The notes under the pieces: model-generated | What the model was told of the DNA's origin: nothing | The model's input: the letters and a program-made list of their open reading frames with translations, nothing else | The model's database searches: none | Shown: piece after piece, positions 43,871 through 55,239 of the stretch | How positions within the stretch are numbered: position 1 is the first letter of the stretch | How the letters are laid out: every line of letters begins with the position of its first letter | Made by a program: the position numbers and the translations under genes | NCBI GenBank assembly: GCA_001247695.2 | Contig: LGRX02025929.1 | Coordinates: 1-64,000, forward strand | Length of the DNA stretch: 64,000 nucleotides | Direction of reading: 5' to 3' | Source of the DNA: Cymbomonas tetramitiformis | Lineage: Eukaryota; Chlorophyta; Pyramimonadophyceae; Pyramimonadales; Pyramimonadaceae

Positions 43871-43883
43871 GTGTATTTGTGCG

Positions 43884-44136
43884 CGCCTGTACATTCACAT
43901 CTTTAATTCGCAGATTCTGCTTATCATATTTAATATACCCCCACCTTCGATTTTAGCACATTAACCTTACTCGGCGCTGTGTCCTTCACTCTTCTGGATA
44001 TTTGAGCTCCGACTACCCTCAATGTTTGTTCGCTTGTTGCTTCCGAATCAGATCTGAAGTCGATGCGTAAAGTCTTTTTGTTTCGTCTCAGTTTGTTTCA
44101 CTAATTCTTTGTCATTATTCGTGGCCATTCACTTAG
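43884..44136. other. no gene recognised; possible upstream exon region
   Basis: AT-rich sequence with acceptor-like sites upstream of the exon that starts at 44,137. No start exon could be assigned. Confidence 0.35.
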
Positions 44137-44487
44137 GCAAGCGGTGAAGAAGATGCTCCCGTTGGCAAGCCCGATTTCACGTGCTCAATCATAAATTCCT
44201 GGTTGTCATCGTACCCCGAGGCTCAAGGCAAACTACGCGATGTGATCGCTGAGGTGATAAGGTGCTTTTCCCGAGGCAAGATGCGCAGAGCCTGAGATAT
44301 AGATGCGATTCCCCGATCCGCCCACAGTTGTCAACCCCGGTTCCAGCCAGCATGTCCTGACGTCGTATTTGATGAAGACCTTCAAGAATTCCGCATCTTT
44401 CTGATGGCGGCGCACGTTATGGGGGCTCCAGAACAAAAGAAGTGGGCGCAATCCGAGAGGATCCGAGGCAAGACTGACCCTCCTTGA
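44137..44487 (+). CDS. two terminal exons of an uncharacterised gene
   Basis: Exon 44,137-44,261 follows CATTCACTTAG and reads ASGEDAPVGKPDFTCSIINS, then YPEAQGKLRDVIAEV. A 66-nt GT-AG intron (44,262-44,327, ending GCCCACAG) in phase 2 leads to exon 44,328-44,487: CQPRFQPACPDVVFDEDLQE, FRIFLMAAHVMGAPEQKKWA, ending KTDPP-TGA. Phases agree and neither exon has a stop. Acidic and helix-prone composition looks genuine. No domain is recognised and the first exon is missing. Confidence 0.45.
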
Positions 44488-44501
44488 TCTTTCCTTTGTA
44501 C

Positions 44502-44972
44502 CATGGCGGGTGTGGCTGAAACGCTATCCAACAAGCTAATTATCAACTTCCCTGCAAAACGGATTGAGTTTCATGTCATAGCATGGATATGATTGCACGA
44601 ATCACTCATCCTGTGAATCACTCAAAGAATCACCAGGGATGCGAGAGAGCTTCCAGCCGGCACACCTTTGAACTACGATATTGGGTCCTCCACTTCGTTT
44701 CGCTCCACTTCCGCATTTTCCGAGGGCTCACATCAGCTCATTGTTGGTGTGTGATTTTTCAGTACTGCAATGGAGATTGCGGCGTGTCCTCTTGACTGCT
44801 TTAAGCGCCATGTGTATGCGATGCACTATGTATACAACTTTGTAAAACGCAAAGAGCACGAGGATCTGCCCGACCTTGAAGATAAAGTGGACGTTTTTGC
44901 CGGTCTTCTACTCGAGTGTCACCCGGAGGTGTGCTTGCCTGTGAATGTATTCCCCACGTTCGTGTGTCAAAG
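44502..44972 (+). CDS. possible exons of a gene hit by a retro-insertion
   Basis: The clearer part is exon 44,763-44,972, after a strong acceptor GTGATTTTTCAG. It reads EIAACPLDCFKRHVYAMHYV, YNFVKRKEHEDLPDLEDKVD, VFAGLLLECHPEVC and FPTFVCQ. It ends at a donor CAAAG-GTG that lies inside the target site of the insertion at 44,976. A small upstream frame, ATG at 44,502, reads MAGVAETLSNKLIINFPAKR but cannot be joined in phase by any donor I can see. No family is recognised. Confidence 0.4.
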
Positions 44973-44975
44973 GTG

Positions 44976-45287
44976 CCATGGGGTGTCCATGCTGTGTGGT
45001 GTGACTGCATTCATGACATAACCATGGACCAACAGGTCCCATCCATGGACCGGGAGCCACTGGGGGGCATGCCAGCAGGGTCCGCTTACTCCGTAACCCA
45101 GAGACCAACAATTGTTTGGCGACGATCGGTCACATCGTATCATCTTTCCATGCTGCTTTGCATTTGGGTTGGGAATATGTATGTGTTTGTGGGATCTTGT
45201 CACGGCCCCGCCCTGCTCTTGATTTGCTTCTCACATCCACTGGGATGATGGTGGGCTGGCTTTTGCTTGCCGATCTCATGCCGTTCA
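44976..45287 (+). mobile_element. retro-insertion, third copy, flanked by GTGTGTCAAAGGTG
   Basis: Starts CCATGGGGTGTCCATGCTGT and ends at the same 3' end as the copies at 42.7-43.9 kb (CTCATGCCGTTCA). A 14-bp exact direct repeat GTGTGTCAAAGGTG is at 44,962-44,975 and 45,288-45,301. This is the most 5'-truncated of the three (312 bp). Confidence 0.85.
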
Positions 45288-45301
45288 GTGTGTCAAAGGT
45301 G

Positions 45302-47930
45302 ACTCTCCACTTGGCGTGTGTGAAGGGCTTCACAAAGCAATTTTGGAATACAGCTGGTAATATTGCAATAGATAACTAGAAAGATAACTGCCGACACGTT
45401 AGAAACGGTTTGCCCACCCCAAAGACACGGTCAGTCCAATCACATTTCCAAGCACAGTGAGTTCACGAAATCTCAACTTCAAGAGCTCTTGGGTCTTTGG
45501 GTTGGCAAAGTTTCGATCTAACCCAGTGTCAACCTTCACTTCATCTATTATTTCAGTGAGATGAATTGTATCATGCTCTACAAATGTATCCCTACGGTCC
45601 TGATTTGGTTACCCGAGTTTTCCTCTCCTGGCACACTATTAATCAACCCTAAAGTTCGGATTTCTTAGCGTTCCGAGCTAGATGCACCCTCAATGAAGCT
45701 AGACAGTCGGCCCTGACACCAAAATGGTGAACACAGCATGCATATTCCACCAAGCAGGGCGTGTTTCATCTAAGATCCTGTGTTGCATCTGTGCCAATTG
45801 CACTTTCCTACTGCCCTGCCCACAATTGTGTGCAACACCATTGTTGAAGGGGCTTCTCACACCGTTCTGGACTGCCATTCACTTGAAGTACGCCCCCGCC
45901 TGCTGTGCCCACATCGCAGCTCTACCCAGCGTCGAAGTTGCAAGAGGGCGAGGCCCCGCACTTTCAATCGGTCATCAACCGAACATTTGCAGAGGAGGAG
46001 CAGCCAACACAGGAGGAAAGGACGCCGGCCGCCGTTTCTGATGGTATGCTTCCTTGCTGCTGCTGATGGCTGCTAGTCGGGCCCACTCATAGGCCACAGC
46101 ATTGCGGATGATATCCTCCTCTCTGCAGCTGATGGCGGTATTCGGGCTCACTTATAGGCTACAACATCGCTGGGGGCATGCTTCCTCGCAGCAACCATAG
46201 GCAGTAGTCGGGCGCAGGTGTGTGCTGCAGGTGGCTATGGGCTGATTTTGGTGTAATCAATAACGGTTTACGTGAGTTAGATCTTCAATTTGCATGATGT
46301 TTTATATACGATGGTCGTATTGTGGACTTTTTGCTCGATCACTTGACTTGGCTTTTTAACTCTGCCGTAACAGCAGTTTTCTTCTCCGATCAGGCTCATC
46401 TCCAAGGTAGGCTCGCCTGCGTGTAGCAAGCATGGGGCGCCGGGGAGCGCAGGAGCACCGCCAAAAATGACGCAGCCTGGGAGTACCCAAAAGAACGCCA
46501 TCAGCGCAGTGTGGGTGGGTGCCTCGGAGACTCCCCTTTGTTTGGGGTTGAGGGAAAGCCGCGATGTTGAAGTGTAGGCCTTTACAAAAATAAGATTTGG
46601 AGGGCTCTATTATACGATCTGATCAGTGTGGAATGAAGGTGTGTCGGTGCCACAAAGAGTCTTTGGCATGGAATTGGTTCCATAGGTTTCTGGAGTCTGC
46701 AGCCTTGGGTTGACGGTACGTTCAAGGAACTTTCATACAACTTTGAGCATTGTCATGGTGCGCCATCTGTTAAGGGGGAACTGGTTTTGGGGCTTGCGAA
46801 GCTAACATTGCGGTGCAACATGGTGGATTGTTCCCGGTTTCCCGAATTAGGAATACTTCCAACGAAGCGGAATGCAACTTCCGAAGTGGAAGTCACATGA
46901 AGAACAGACTCCCAAGATCAAATTCAAAATGGAGTTGATATTGCCGAACAATCTCACCTTCATGTCCGAGTTCTTCGACAACAAAAAGGTCTGTACCAGA
47001 TGTCATTGATGGACAATTGTGTGCTGGATGACACGTGTGGCTACATGTCTCTTGCATGGTGCAGCATGGATGATCAAGCGTGTTCCGCCTGAGCGCAAAG
47101 CCCTCCTCGCGCCTCTGGGGCTTTTATGCTCAACTATGAAGTTGCTAGGATAGTTTCATGCTCAACTGACGCATCGATTGTAGCCTGCGCGTTGCCGTGG
47201 TGTGCGATGCTTTGGTGGCATTGTGCGACAACGTGCCTCACTCCATGCCAGTGCTTGGCTGGCGATGTTGGGTCAGCTGATGCCTTCCCGTTCACCCGAG
47301 CATGAGCACGGGTGCCAGTTATGTGGTGGCCTACATTTCTGTACCTGTAAAGAACGGTGTTTGACGCCTATCGCCTCTGGATGGCCACAACAATTGCTAC
47401 AGATATTTGTCAGTATTAGCGAACAGTTTTGTTGAAGCATGGTAATCAGCATTGCACATCCTTCTCTACACGCACCAGTGGTGCTCGCCTCCATGTAATT
47501 GGTGTATCCACCTCGGCGCCTGCTCTGGAGATATGACTGCATCTGCTGATTTGGTGGGCATTGCCCAACGGGCACTTGCATCCCCTCGCAGCGCTCCTGG
47601 AATGATGTAAGGATCAGTGATGGAGGACAGCGGGATGCCTGCTAGCATTGTTCCTACTTGATAATTGTGACATGCGGACTTTTTGTCCAAGATGCAAAGA
47701 GGCACGTTGCGCACTTTGACGGTTGTGCGATGTGGAGCTTTGATCTAGGATGCGAGGAAGCACGCTGCACACCTTGCCTGCCAAGCTCTCAACATTGTGG
47801 CTGAAGCTCCACAGTTGGGCGAGCCCGGTGAGCACGGCGCCCCCAATAGATTTTTGTGCGTCATCGAATTCGCTGGGTGGGATCGGCGTGACATAACTCT
47901 ACCTGGCGGGAATGGGGCGCTGCAAAATTG
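45302..47930. other. no firm gene
   Basis: Mostly mixed sequence. An open stretch at about 45,930-46,040 reads HFQSVINRTFAEEEQPTQEE and could be an exon ending at a GATG-GTATGC donor, but there is no other support. A loosely repeated segment with CTCATAGGCCACAGCAT and CTTATAGGCTACAACAT lies at 46,085-46,210. TGTATCCCTACGGTCCTG at 45,585 also occurs at 27,016. Confidence 0.4.
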
Positions 47931-47938
47931 GCGCGCAA

Positions 47939-49328
47939 CATATGTATATGTTACCGGAAAATCACGCCGCGTGATATATTGCGCCTGTTTTGGGGATATC
48001 GCGCCTGGCGCGATATTGCCAACATATTCGGGGGAAACGCGGCTCCCCTGAACCCGAATGGCAATATCGTGCAAGATGCGATATTCCCAATGTTTTACAG
48101 GTCTTTGGACGTGGCACATGCACATTGGGAATATCGTGCCCGGGCTATCCCCCCCCCACCCGGTTCGGGGCTATGAGGGTAATTTGGGGGTGGTTAGCTA
48201 GGGGCTTTTGGGAGCAGGTAGGGGCAGTTTGATGGCTGGGAGGGTAATGTGGGGGTAGTTAGGGGTATTTTGGGGCAATTGGGGGCATTATTTTGAGGGC
48301 TGGGAGGGTAATTTGGGGGCAATTAGGGACATTTTGGGGCAAAAATGATTGGGGCCATTTTGGGATTGGGGACATTTTGGGGCAATTGTGGGCATTTTGG
48401 GGGGATGGGCTATTGAAGGTTGCTTAAAACCTAATAATGGGTTGTTCCAATTGATTTCAGGCTTTGCCCCTTAACGCCATGACAACAAGCCGTATTTAGG
48501 TTTTATTCGTTAGGTAACATGGCTCGCCGCCGAGGTTAGGGTGCATCACATTCCTTCAAGTTGCTTGCATTCCTGACAGCTCGAGACCCTAATGCCGGGG
48601 TGTTCAAATTTAATTTAGGGTTTACACCTTAACCCCATGGAGACACGCCATATTCAGGGTTCAGCCATTAAGCAACAGCATAATACGGTTTGTTGCCATG
48701 GTTAGGGTGCAAGCATTGGCCCCACACTTTTAGGATGCTTGCACCTTGAGCTGTCAGGGTGCTTGCACGATAGTATTGGAGTGCTGCAGTGCTCAACTTG
48801 ATTTTTATGGGTCTAACCTTCGACCGCCATGGCAACAAATTGTTTAGGACCATAGCCGCTTAACGTCCATTGCTGCCATGGCGGTTAGGTTTGACCCCTA
48901 ATAATCAATTTGGGCACTTCAGTATTAGGGTTTAAGCACCGTGACAGGTGCAAGTATCCTAAAAGTTTTATGGGATCAGAGCGTGCACCCCAACCTTGGA
49001 GACGAGCCGTGGTATCTAATGGCTAAACCCGAAATAAGACTTGTTGCCAAGGGGGTAAGATGAAAAACCCTTTAAGAAAATTAGCTCCCGAATGTTAGGG
49101 TTCAAGCACCCTAAATGGCCCATCCCATCATAATGCCCATTTTTGCCCCAAAATGTCGCCAATTACGCCTACATACCCCAAACTACCTCTGCAACCCCCC
49201 AATTGCCCCAAAATGCCCCCAAATTACCCTCCCATCCCTAAAACAAAATCCCAATTGCCGCGAAAGATATTCCCAAAACAGGCGCGATATATCGCACGGC
49301 GTGTTTTTCTAGTAACATATATCCATAT
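47939..49328. mobile_element. 1.39-kb element with about 60-bp inverted ends and G-rich/C-rich arms
   Basis: The left end (47,939-47,999: TATATGTTACCGGAAAATCA, then GCGCCTGTTTTGGGGATATC) is the imperfect reverse complement of the right end (49,268-49,328). Inside, a G-rich stretch built from GGGGGCAATTAGGGGCA-like words (48,180-48,410) faces a C-rich complement (49,125-49,250). The centre (48,430-49,100) has repeated TTAGGGTTTAAGC-like words and several GGTGCAAG phrases. There is no coding region. It looks like a large foldback element. Confidence 0.65.
48055..48160. repeat. dispersed repeat family C, copy 1
   Basis: GGCAATATCGTGCAAGATGC through CCAATGTTTTACAGGTCTTT to GGGAATATCGTGCCCGGGC matches 52,640-52,735 in order, including its own internal inverted repeat. 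Confidence 0.75.
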
Positions 49329-49364
49329 GCATATGCTATATGTATATGTTAGCATGTACGTGTA

Positions 49365-50095
49365 TGCTTATCCTTGCGACTCCTTTGGCACCCCGTAGCC
49401 ACAGACGACTGCACTATGTACCCACCCCGGGGATCAAAAGATTCAGCACACACTTCGGGACACTTATCCAGATTCTCCGGAGCTCACTTGTGAAGAATGG
49501 GACCCCCTAAGCCTCACTGAGCCACCCGAGCCCCTCTGCATCCGCACCGCCGGCGCATTGCTGCCTTGTGCCTGAACCCGATTCATCCCTGCCCCCCGAG
49601 CTGCGCAAGCCATCTCTCTCGCTCTCTCGCTCTCTCTCGCTCTCTTGCTCTGTGTGTGTGCTCATCCTTGTACCGACTCCGTTGGCACCCCGTAGCCGCA
49701 GAAGACCGGCTGCAATATGTACCCTCACCAGGGATCAAAGGATTCAGCACACACTTCGGGACACTTATCCGGATTCTCCGGAGCTCACTAGTGAAGAATG
49801 GGACCCCCTAAGCCTCACTGAGCCACCCGAGCCCCTCTGCATCTGCACCGCCAGCGCACTGCTGCCTTGTGCCTGAAGCCGGTTCATCCCTGCCCCCCGA
49901 GCTGCGCGAGCCATATCTCCACCACCAAGCCCACGCGCAAGACCACCCCTCTGCTCCCTGAGCCTCACTGGGCCACCTGAGCCCTTCTGCGGCTGTCCTG
50001 CCGGCGCACTGCTGCTGTGTCTCTGGAGCCGGCTCACCTCCGCCAATCGAGCCATCCCTCCACCACCAAGCCCACATCCCACATCACCCGCTGCC
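49365..50095 (+). repeat. dispersed repeat family A, three tandem copies
   Basis: Copies start at about 49,370, 49,665 and (partial) 49,955. Each full copy carries TTGGCACCCCGTAGCC, GGGATCAAA(A/G)GATTCAGC, ACTTCGGGACACTTATCC and GGACCCCCTAAGCCTCACTG, followed by GAGCTGCGC. A GCTCTCTC microsatellite separates the first two. Eroded copies are at 1,440 and 2,000. Open frames across it are repeat shadows. Confidence 0.85.
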
Positions 50096-50099
50096 CCCT

Positions 50100-51090
50100 A
50101 CAGCCTGGTCTCAAGAGAGCTTGCCCACCCACGCCACGGCCAGAATGCCCAAGCGCTGTCCCAAAGGGCTGAGAATGATAAACTGGGTTGCCCTCATCCA
50201 AACTTGCGCATCCGCCACCGACTTTCGGCTGTAGCCCTCTACCCTAACATGTATGTATATGCACATGCTATGTGTATATGTATATGTATATGCTATATGT
50301 TATCTGTAAATGTATACTTCCTCCAAATTTTACGAAGTTTTATTTTTATTTGGAGCGCTTACATCAGCACTGAAATCATGCGGGTGAGCAGCACTCCTTC
50401 GCTTCACATGCTTTTTTGATAGTCTATGTTTGAAAGGGGTCCATGGGGCCAATCGAGAATGGATTTTGGTTTTGAATGTTTTTTGCGGTAGCCAGATCCA
50501 CAAAAGTTGCGATGTATGCAAATTGTATAGGGTCTCTAGGAAGCCGTTTTGACGAGGGATGCCCGGGCGCGTGATGAGCCGCGAGGTTCTTCAACCAACC
50601 GTGAAAAGCTAGATAAGATTGCTTCATCTATAATGCGTAGATCCACCTAGTCTAATCATAGGTCCACGTCCACCATCAGAACAGTCTATGCCCAATGAGC
50701 ACCTTGCTCACTGTTTTATGCAAATATGACATCGGATAGTAAGTTGACATAATTCGTGTGTCTAAACACCCAATTTATGACGCGCTTTGGCAGTTCGCGC
50801 GGAGGGGTGGGCGTTCGCGAATCTGCGGTATAGGAAGCTGCGCTTTGCCATGTGACATTCGACGGTACCTATGTCAGCTATTTGAGTTTATTATTGTGAA
50901 TTTATTGCGGTCATCATTTCCAATTTGTGCTCAATGAGCACACTGTTAGACAGACCTTGAGACTGTAAATAGTAAAAGTATGTCGTCGGTCATCGGTCAT
51001 GTGCATGTCATCAAGCAATGGTCATGCGCATGTCATTGGTCAATGGTCCATCAGCGTGCTCATCAAAATCGGTTCATTGATTGAATGCAT
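50100..51090. other. no gene recognised
   Basis: Contains an ATGTATATGCACATGC-type purine/pyrimidine repeat at 50,250-50,310 and short GTCATNGGTCA repeats at 50,985-51,045. Confidence 0.5.
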
Positions 51091-51095
51091 GATTC

Positions 51096-52190
51096 TTGCG
51101 GTGGCTGGGGATATTTGTCCTTGTAGGAGCAGCATCTCCCCATGTGGGAGCAGCATCTGCTGCACTACCAGAGGGGTTGGGAAAAATGCCGGCAGCACCA
51201 GCGCCACGTCTTATACCAACATCGCTGTCTGTGATATCAGCACCAGAAGAAACCAAATTGCCGGCGCAACCAACAACAGAAGCGGTACATCTGGTAGCAG
51301 AATCACCAGAGCAGACTTGGAGTACGTTGGTGGCTGCGCCAGTAGCATTGTCCATAGAAAGAATGGCAGAGCCGTCAGCACCGGAACCAACATCGACATC
51401 AGCACTTGAACCTCGATTAGTACTCACACCATCACCATCACCAGCATACGCATCGATATCAACACTGGGATCTCCAGCAGCACCACCACCCAAACCAGCA
51501 TCCACTGCGGCACACACATCAGCACTCACACCAGCGCCCGGAGTGCCCGCACCCGTACCCACCCCTTCACCAGAATTGCCAGGACCGCCAACCCCGGTAC
51601 CTGTGCCAATTCCTTCACCGGCAGCGGCAGCACCAACACATCAAATACCAACATCCACATCTGAAGTGCTTGGCACAACACCAGCGCAAATATTCAAATT
51701 GCTTTCCGTAACTGCCCCAGTGCAAGCACCCGTGCCCACACGAGCATCGAAACCACCAGTAGATGTGGCGACATGTGTGTCATCTATAGGGCTTGGTGGC
51801 GACTCCAACACGGAGCGATGGATGAACCAGAGCCACAACAATCGCATGGAAGTTCCAGGTATGAGGCCAGCACTGCACCTGGCTTTTGGGGACGCCTCGA
51901 GAGGTAGCACGGTGGGAAGACACGCCGCTGCCGTGATCAGACCCACGTGCAGTCTTTTAGGGTTTTGTCGATTTGAGACTGGTGCAGCAACCAATGTGGA
52001 ACAGGAGGTAGTCTTCGCAGTGTGCAGTGCTTCTTCAGCAGATGGGGGCTGTCTACCAGGGATGCCGGTGCCGCACAAGATGGTGGGCCATGTCCAGACC
52101 AAGCGCTGCTCAGGGGAGACGCTAGAGAGCGCAGGCTCGCCAGGTGCGCCAGTATGGCCTGAGCCCGTGCCCCCATTTCGGTGTTGCTGA
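51096..52190 (+). CDS. Pro/Ala/Ser/Thr-rich open reading frame
   Basis: The frame is open for 364 codons. Its first codon is TTG, and no ATG lies near the start, so it may be an exon entered from an upstream acceptor. The first 20 residues (RWLGIFVLVGAASPHVGA) are hydrophobic, like a signal or anchor. A long P/A/S/T-rich stretch follows (PGVPAPVPTPSPELPGPPTP), then a less biased last third with SHNNRMEVPGMRPALHLAFG and five Cys. The composition would suit a secreted or cell-wall protein, but the overlapping minus frame is open over part of the same region. No domain is recognised. Confidence 0.3.
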   Translation: MRWLGIFVLVGAASPHVGAASAALPEGLGKMPAAPAPRLIPTSLSVISAPEETKLPAQPTTEAVHLVAESPEQTWSTLVAAPVALSIERMAEPSAPEPTSTSALEPRLVLTPSPSPAYASISTLGSPAAPPPKPASTAAHTSALTPAPGVPAPVPTPSPELPGPPTPVPVPIPSPAAAAPTHQIPTSTSEVLGTTPAQIFKLLSVTAPVQAPVPTRASKPPVDVATCVSSIGLGGDSNTERWMNQSHNNRMEVPGMRPALHLAFGDASRGSTVGRHAAAVIRPTCSLLGFCRFETGAATNVEQEVVFAVCSASSADGGCLPGMPVPHKMVGHVQTKRCSGETLESAGSPGAPVWPEPVPPFRCC

Positions 52191-52604
52191 AGCTGTGGGC
52201 CTAGGAGGGTGGTTACAGTCACATTTGTGTGCTGTTTGGCGTGAACCAGAGGGGAGCTACAGAGCCGCTACGGTTGAAGCTGCTTGGGTGGCGCTGCTGG
52301 CGCAGGCGTTGTGGACACCTCTGCGTCCGGGGCGGCCTCGGACAGGTTGAAAAGGCGCCGCATCAATCATGAGGTGGACGCCCTTTCACCACACGGCTAA
52401 TGATGTGGCTGCTGACATGGGCACCGGCAGAACATCCGTGTTCCTCTGTAATCGGGCTCAGAGAGACTCAACACGGGCTTCCATGATCAACTCGCCTGGC
52501 ATGGGGGAAAGTAACTCCCTTAGCAACATGAAGTTATTCTTTCAACGGATTTCACTTGCAATGTGCTTTGGCAAATGTCATTGTTCTTGGTCGAGAGAAC
52601 GCAT

Positions 52605-52740
52605 CCTTTTAGGGGAGCCTAGCCTCCCTTGAAACCGAGCAGGAATATCGTGCAAGGCGCTATATTCCCAACGTATTGCAGCCTTTGGCCCTGGCACCTT
52701 GCACACCGGGAGAATCGTGCCAGGGCGGGATGTTGAAATG
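52605..52740. repeat. dispersed repeat family C, copy 2
   Basis: GGAATATCGTGCAAGGCGC, then ATATTCCCAACGTATTGCAG and GAATCGTGCCAGGGCGGGAT correspond block by block to 48,055-48,160. Confidence 0.75.
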
Positions 52741-53000
52741 AACATTGCGCCCATGGCAGCCCCCCTCATATTTATGCCGTTAAGGTCAGAGCGCCGCGAG
52801 TTCTGATTGAAACTGCCTGTCAAAGATCTAACCCCGGATTTGAGGGTGATTTAACCCATACATCTGTCCTGGAGCATCTCTTCATCTTAATATATACATC
52901 GAGAGGATGAATGGGAGTTGTGCTGGAAAGAAGCTAGCCATAGCTGGGATACCCTTTTACTTTGCGCCATGCTCATGAAATTTACCTTGCCACACCACAG

Positions 53001-53323
53001 GCACCTCCGGCTGCAGGGACGCCCGCCGACCCAGATGAGAACATCATGTTTGCTGACTTGCATGACGACTTGATGGCACTGAATCCTGCAAGCCGTGCGA
53101 AGCTGCTTGTTGAGGCCACAAAGCGTAACGCAGCCCGCCAGAAGCTCGAGGCCCTAACGCCACAGCAACTCCATATGGTCGCCAGAATGCACCGGCAACC
53201 TGCCGAAGCACCAGCAGGGCCCACCGGTTCGGAGCCAGCCGCAAGGATGCCGACAGCAGATGCCGTTGTTATGCCGGCAGGGGGTAGCAGAAGCGCCCTG
53301 CCTGAGCCGCTGCAGATGAGCAG
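53001..53323 (+). CDS. possible internal exon, uncharacterised
   Basis: Bounded by an acceptor CACACCACAG and a donor AGCAG-GTGAGC, phases 0 and 2. The frame reads DPDENIMFADLHDDLMALNP, ASRAKLLVEATKRNAARQKL and EALTPQQLHMVARMHRQPAE, a helix-rich segment, then a Pro/Ala-rich tail. No stop lies inside. I recognise no domain and cannot join it with confidence to other exons. Confidence 0.4.
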
Positions 53324-53329
53324 GTGAGC

Positions 53330-54860
53330 AGGTGAGCACCGGACGGGTGCTCACCGCAACATCAGGCCTTGGCACCTTGTGGTATACACTCCCACTGTAC
53401 CTCCTTGCTCGCGCCCCCTCAGTTGATGCGGTGATTTTGGATGTGCATTTAAATGCGATGTGATCGTGCTGCACCCCTCCGTCCCTTCCCAGCATACACG
53501 TTTGCCAAGGGACGCGCTGCTCCGTGCACACCCCAAAGGTGCACACCTGGACATGAGGGCGCGTTGCTCTTTATGGATGCCAGTTTTCAGGCCAATTATG
53601 CCAGCTGTAGAGGGCGCCTCTTCGAAGACTGAAGGTTGTCTTCAGTTGTAGGCTTCTCTTCCCACGACACATACCCTGGTGCCCTCGTCCACAGGCTTTG
53701 ATCGGTGTCTGTGCCTTAGCGATGCCCTTTCAGGGTTTCGAGGTTCCATCAGGATCATTGCAACAGCGCAATGTCGGGGAAGTGCATCATTGGAGCATCG
53801 TAAGCTCAGAGCTGATCATCAATCTGGCCGAGCTGGCAGGCTGAGCTGGCAGGGTGGGGCTTCCACTGTGACAGCTCTGGCCCCAGTACGATGAAACACG
53901 TCCTGGAGAGAGCCTCGAGGACACATCAGGGGGTATGCATCGCCGTGCACGTCCCCTTCCATACAAAGTCAGGGCCTGCAACTGCAATGCATATTTGCAG
54001 CGACCAATCGAAGTGTGCGGCGCGACTTGCTGCGGGTGCCATGGTCCTCCTCATGCACATTCCGTGGGTCCCTGCAGGGCCTCCCGGCATCCAGACCCGC
54101 CAATTGCTCGGTGCCTCTGCAGCAGCATCCGACGGGTAAGTGCTTGTCCAGCGCCCCTGATGTGCCACTCATAACATACCAATACGCAGATCGTGCACGT
54201 AATGGTCGATGCTAAATGCTGAGCATCACGATGTGACTCTGCTAGTATCTGGCAGTAAGTGCTCAGCCCCGTGAGGGATGTCCGGCATTACCTGGCAGAG
54301 CCCAGTAGCTGCTGCGAGGCTTTGCAATGCATCTCTAGCAGTGCCCAACACCGAGCGCTTAGCTCCATGATGCCGCTCCAGCAGGAGCGCAGGACAAGGC
54401 AGCCACGTCGTCGATATGTCCGAAAACACGGCTGAATGAAGGTCGTGCCCAGCAACCTGAGGATGGTGCAGTGTGACCCCTGCCAGCCAAATCGCTTCAG
54501 GCCTCCCGTCCCCTATGCTGAACAGCCTTTGCTTTGTATGCCCCTTTTGCCTTGGAGCCCTCAGCATTCTCAAATGAGCCCCTGTTGCCTCAGAGCCCCA
54601 TCTGAGAGAGAGCCAGGGTCGTGGAGGCGCAAGCCGGCGGTCCCGCATGTCAGGGTGCATGTGCACTCGAGTAGATTCCAAAGTGGAGTTTGACAGTCAT
54701 TTGACCACGTGCCAGTAGCTCGCATGCCCCACCATACCCTCCTCCTGAAACACGTGTACTTCTCCTCACCCGTCCACACCCAACCGCCCACTTGATGCCC
54801 CCAAAGCTGCCCAGGCTCAAGTCAAGTACACCTGGCATGCGCCCCGATTGGATGTGGCCA
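53330..54860. other. no firm gene; exon-like stretch at 53.93-54.14 kb
   Basis: Frame 53,891-54,137 (GPATAMHICSDQSKCAARLA, then IQTRQLLGASAAASDG) ends at a strong donor GACGG-GTAAGTG and may belong to the same gene as the exon at 53,001. No acceptor or phase match is convincing. The remainder shows nothing recognised. Confidence 0.35.
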
Positions 54861-54862
54861 GC

Positions 54863-54976
54863 CTAGTTGTGGTGCTGCTTGCTGAGTCATGCCAGGTGTA
54901 CTAGTTGTGGTGCTGCTTGCTGAGTCATGCCAGGTGTACTAGTTGTGGTGCTGCTTGCTGAGTCATGCCAGGTGTG
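54863..54976. repeat. 38-bp tandem repeat, 3 copies
   Basis: CTAGTTGTGGTGCTGCTTGC followed by TGAGTCATGCCAGGTGTA starts at 54,863, 54,901 and 54,939 with almost no variation. Confidence 0.95.
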
Positions 54977-55124
54977 TGCTACTTTCATGTGATGCAGTGA
55001 AGGGGGCAAAGCCCATTTACTCCACCCGAACATTGACTCAAGCATCAGCCCAGCAGATATGTGTTCTGTAAGTGTTCCCCGGCTCAATTCTTTGTTTGAG
55101 GTGAGCGATGCGAACTGATGAGCA

Positions 55125-55235
55125 GACCGCGTGATGCGCATGGAAAGGGCGCGCCTTGAGGCGTGATGCGCATGGAAAGGGCGCGCCTTGAGGCGTGATG
55201 CGCATCGAAAGGGCCCGCCTTGAGGTGTGGTGCGC
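55125..55235. repeat. 32-bp tandem repeat, about 3.5 copies
   Basis: GCGTGATGCGCATGGAAAGG followed by GCGCGCCTTGAG is repeated from about 55,130 with a few substitutions in the last units. Confidence 0.9.
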
Positions 55236-55239
55236 ATCA

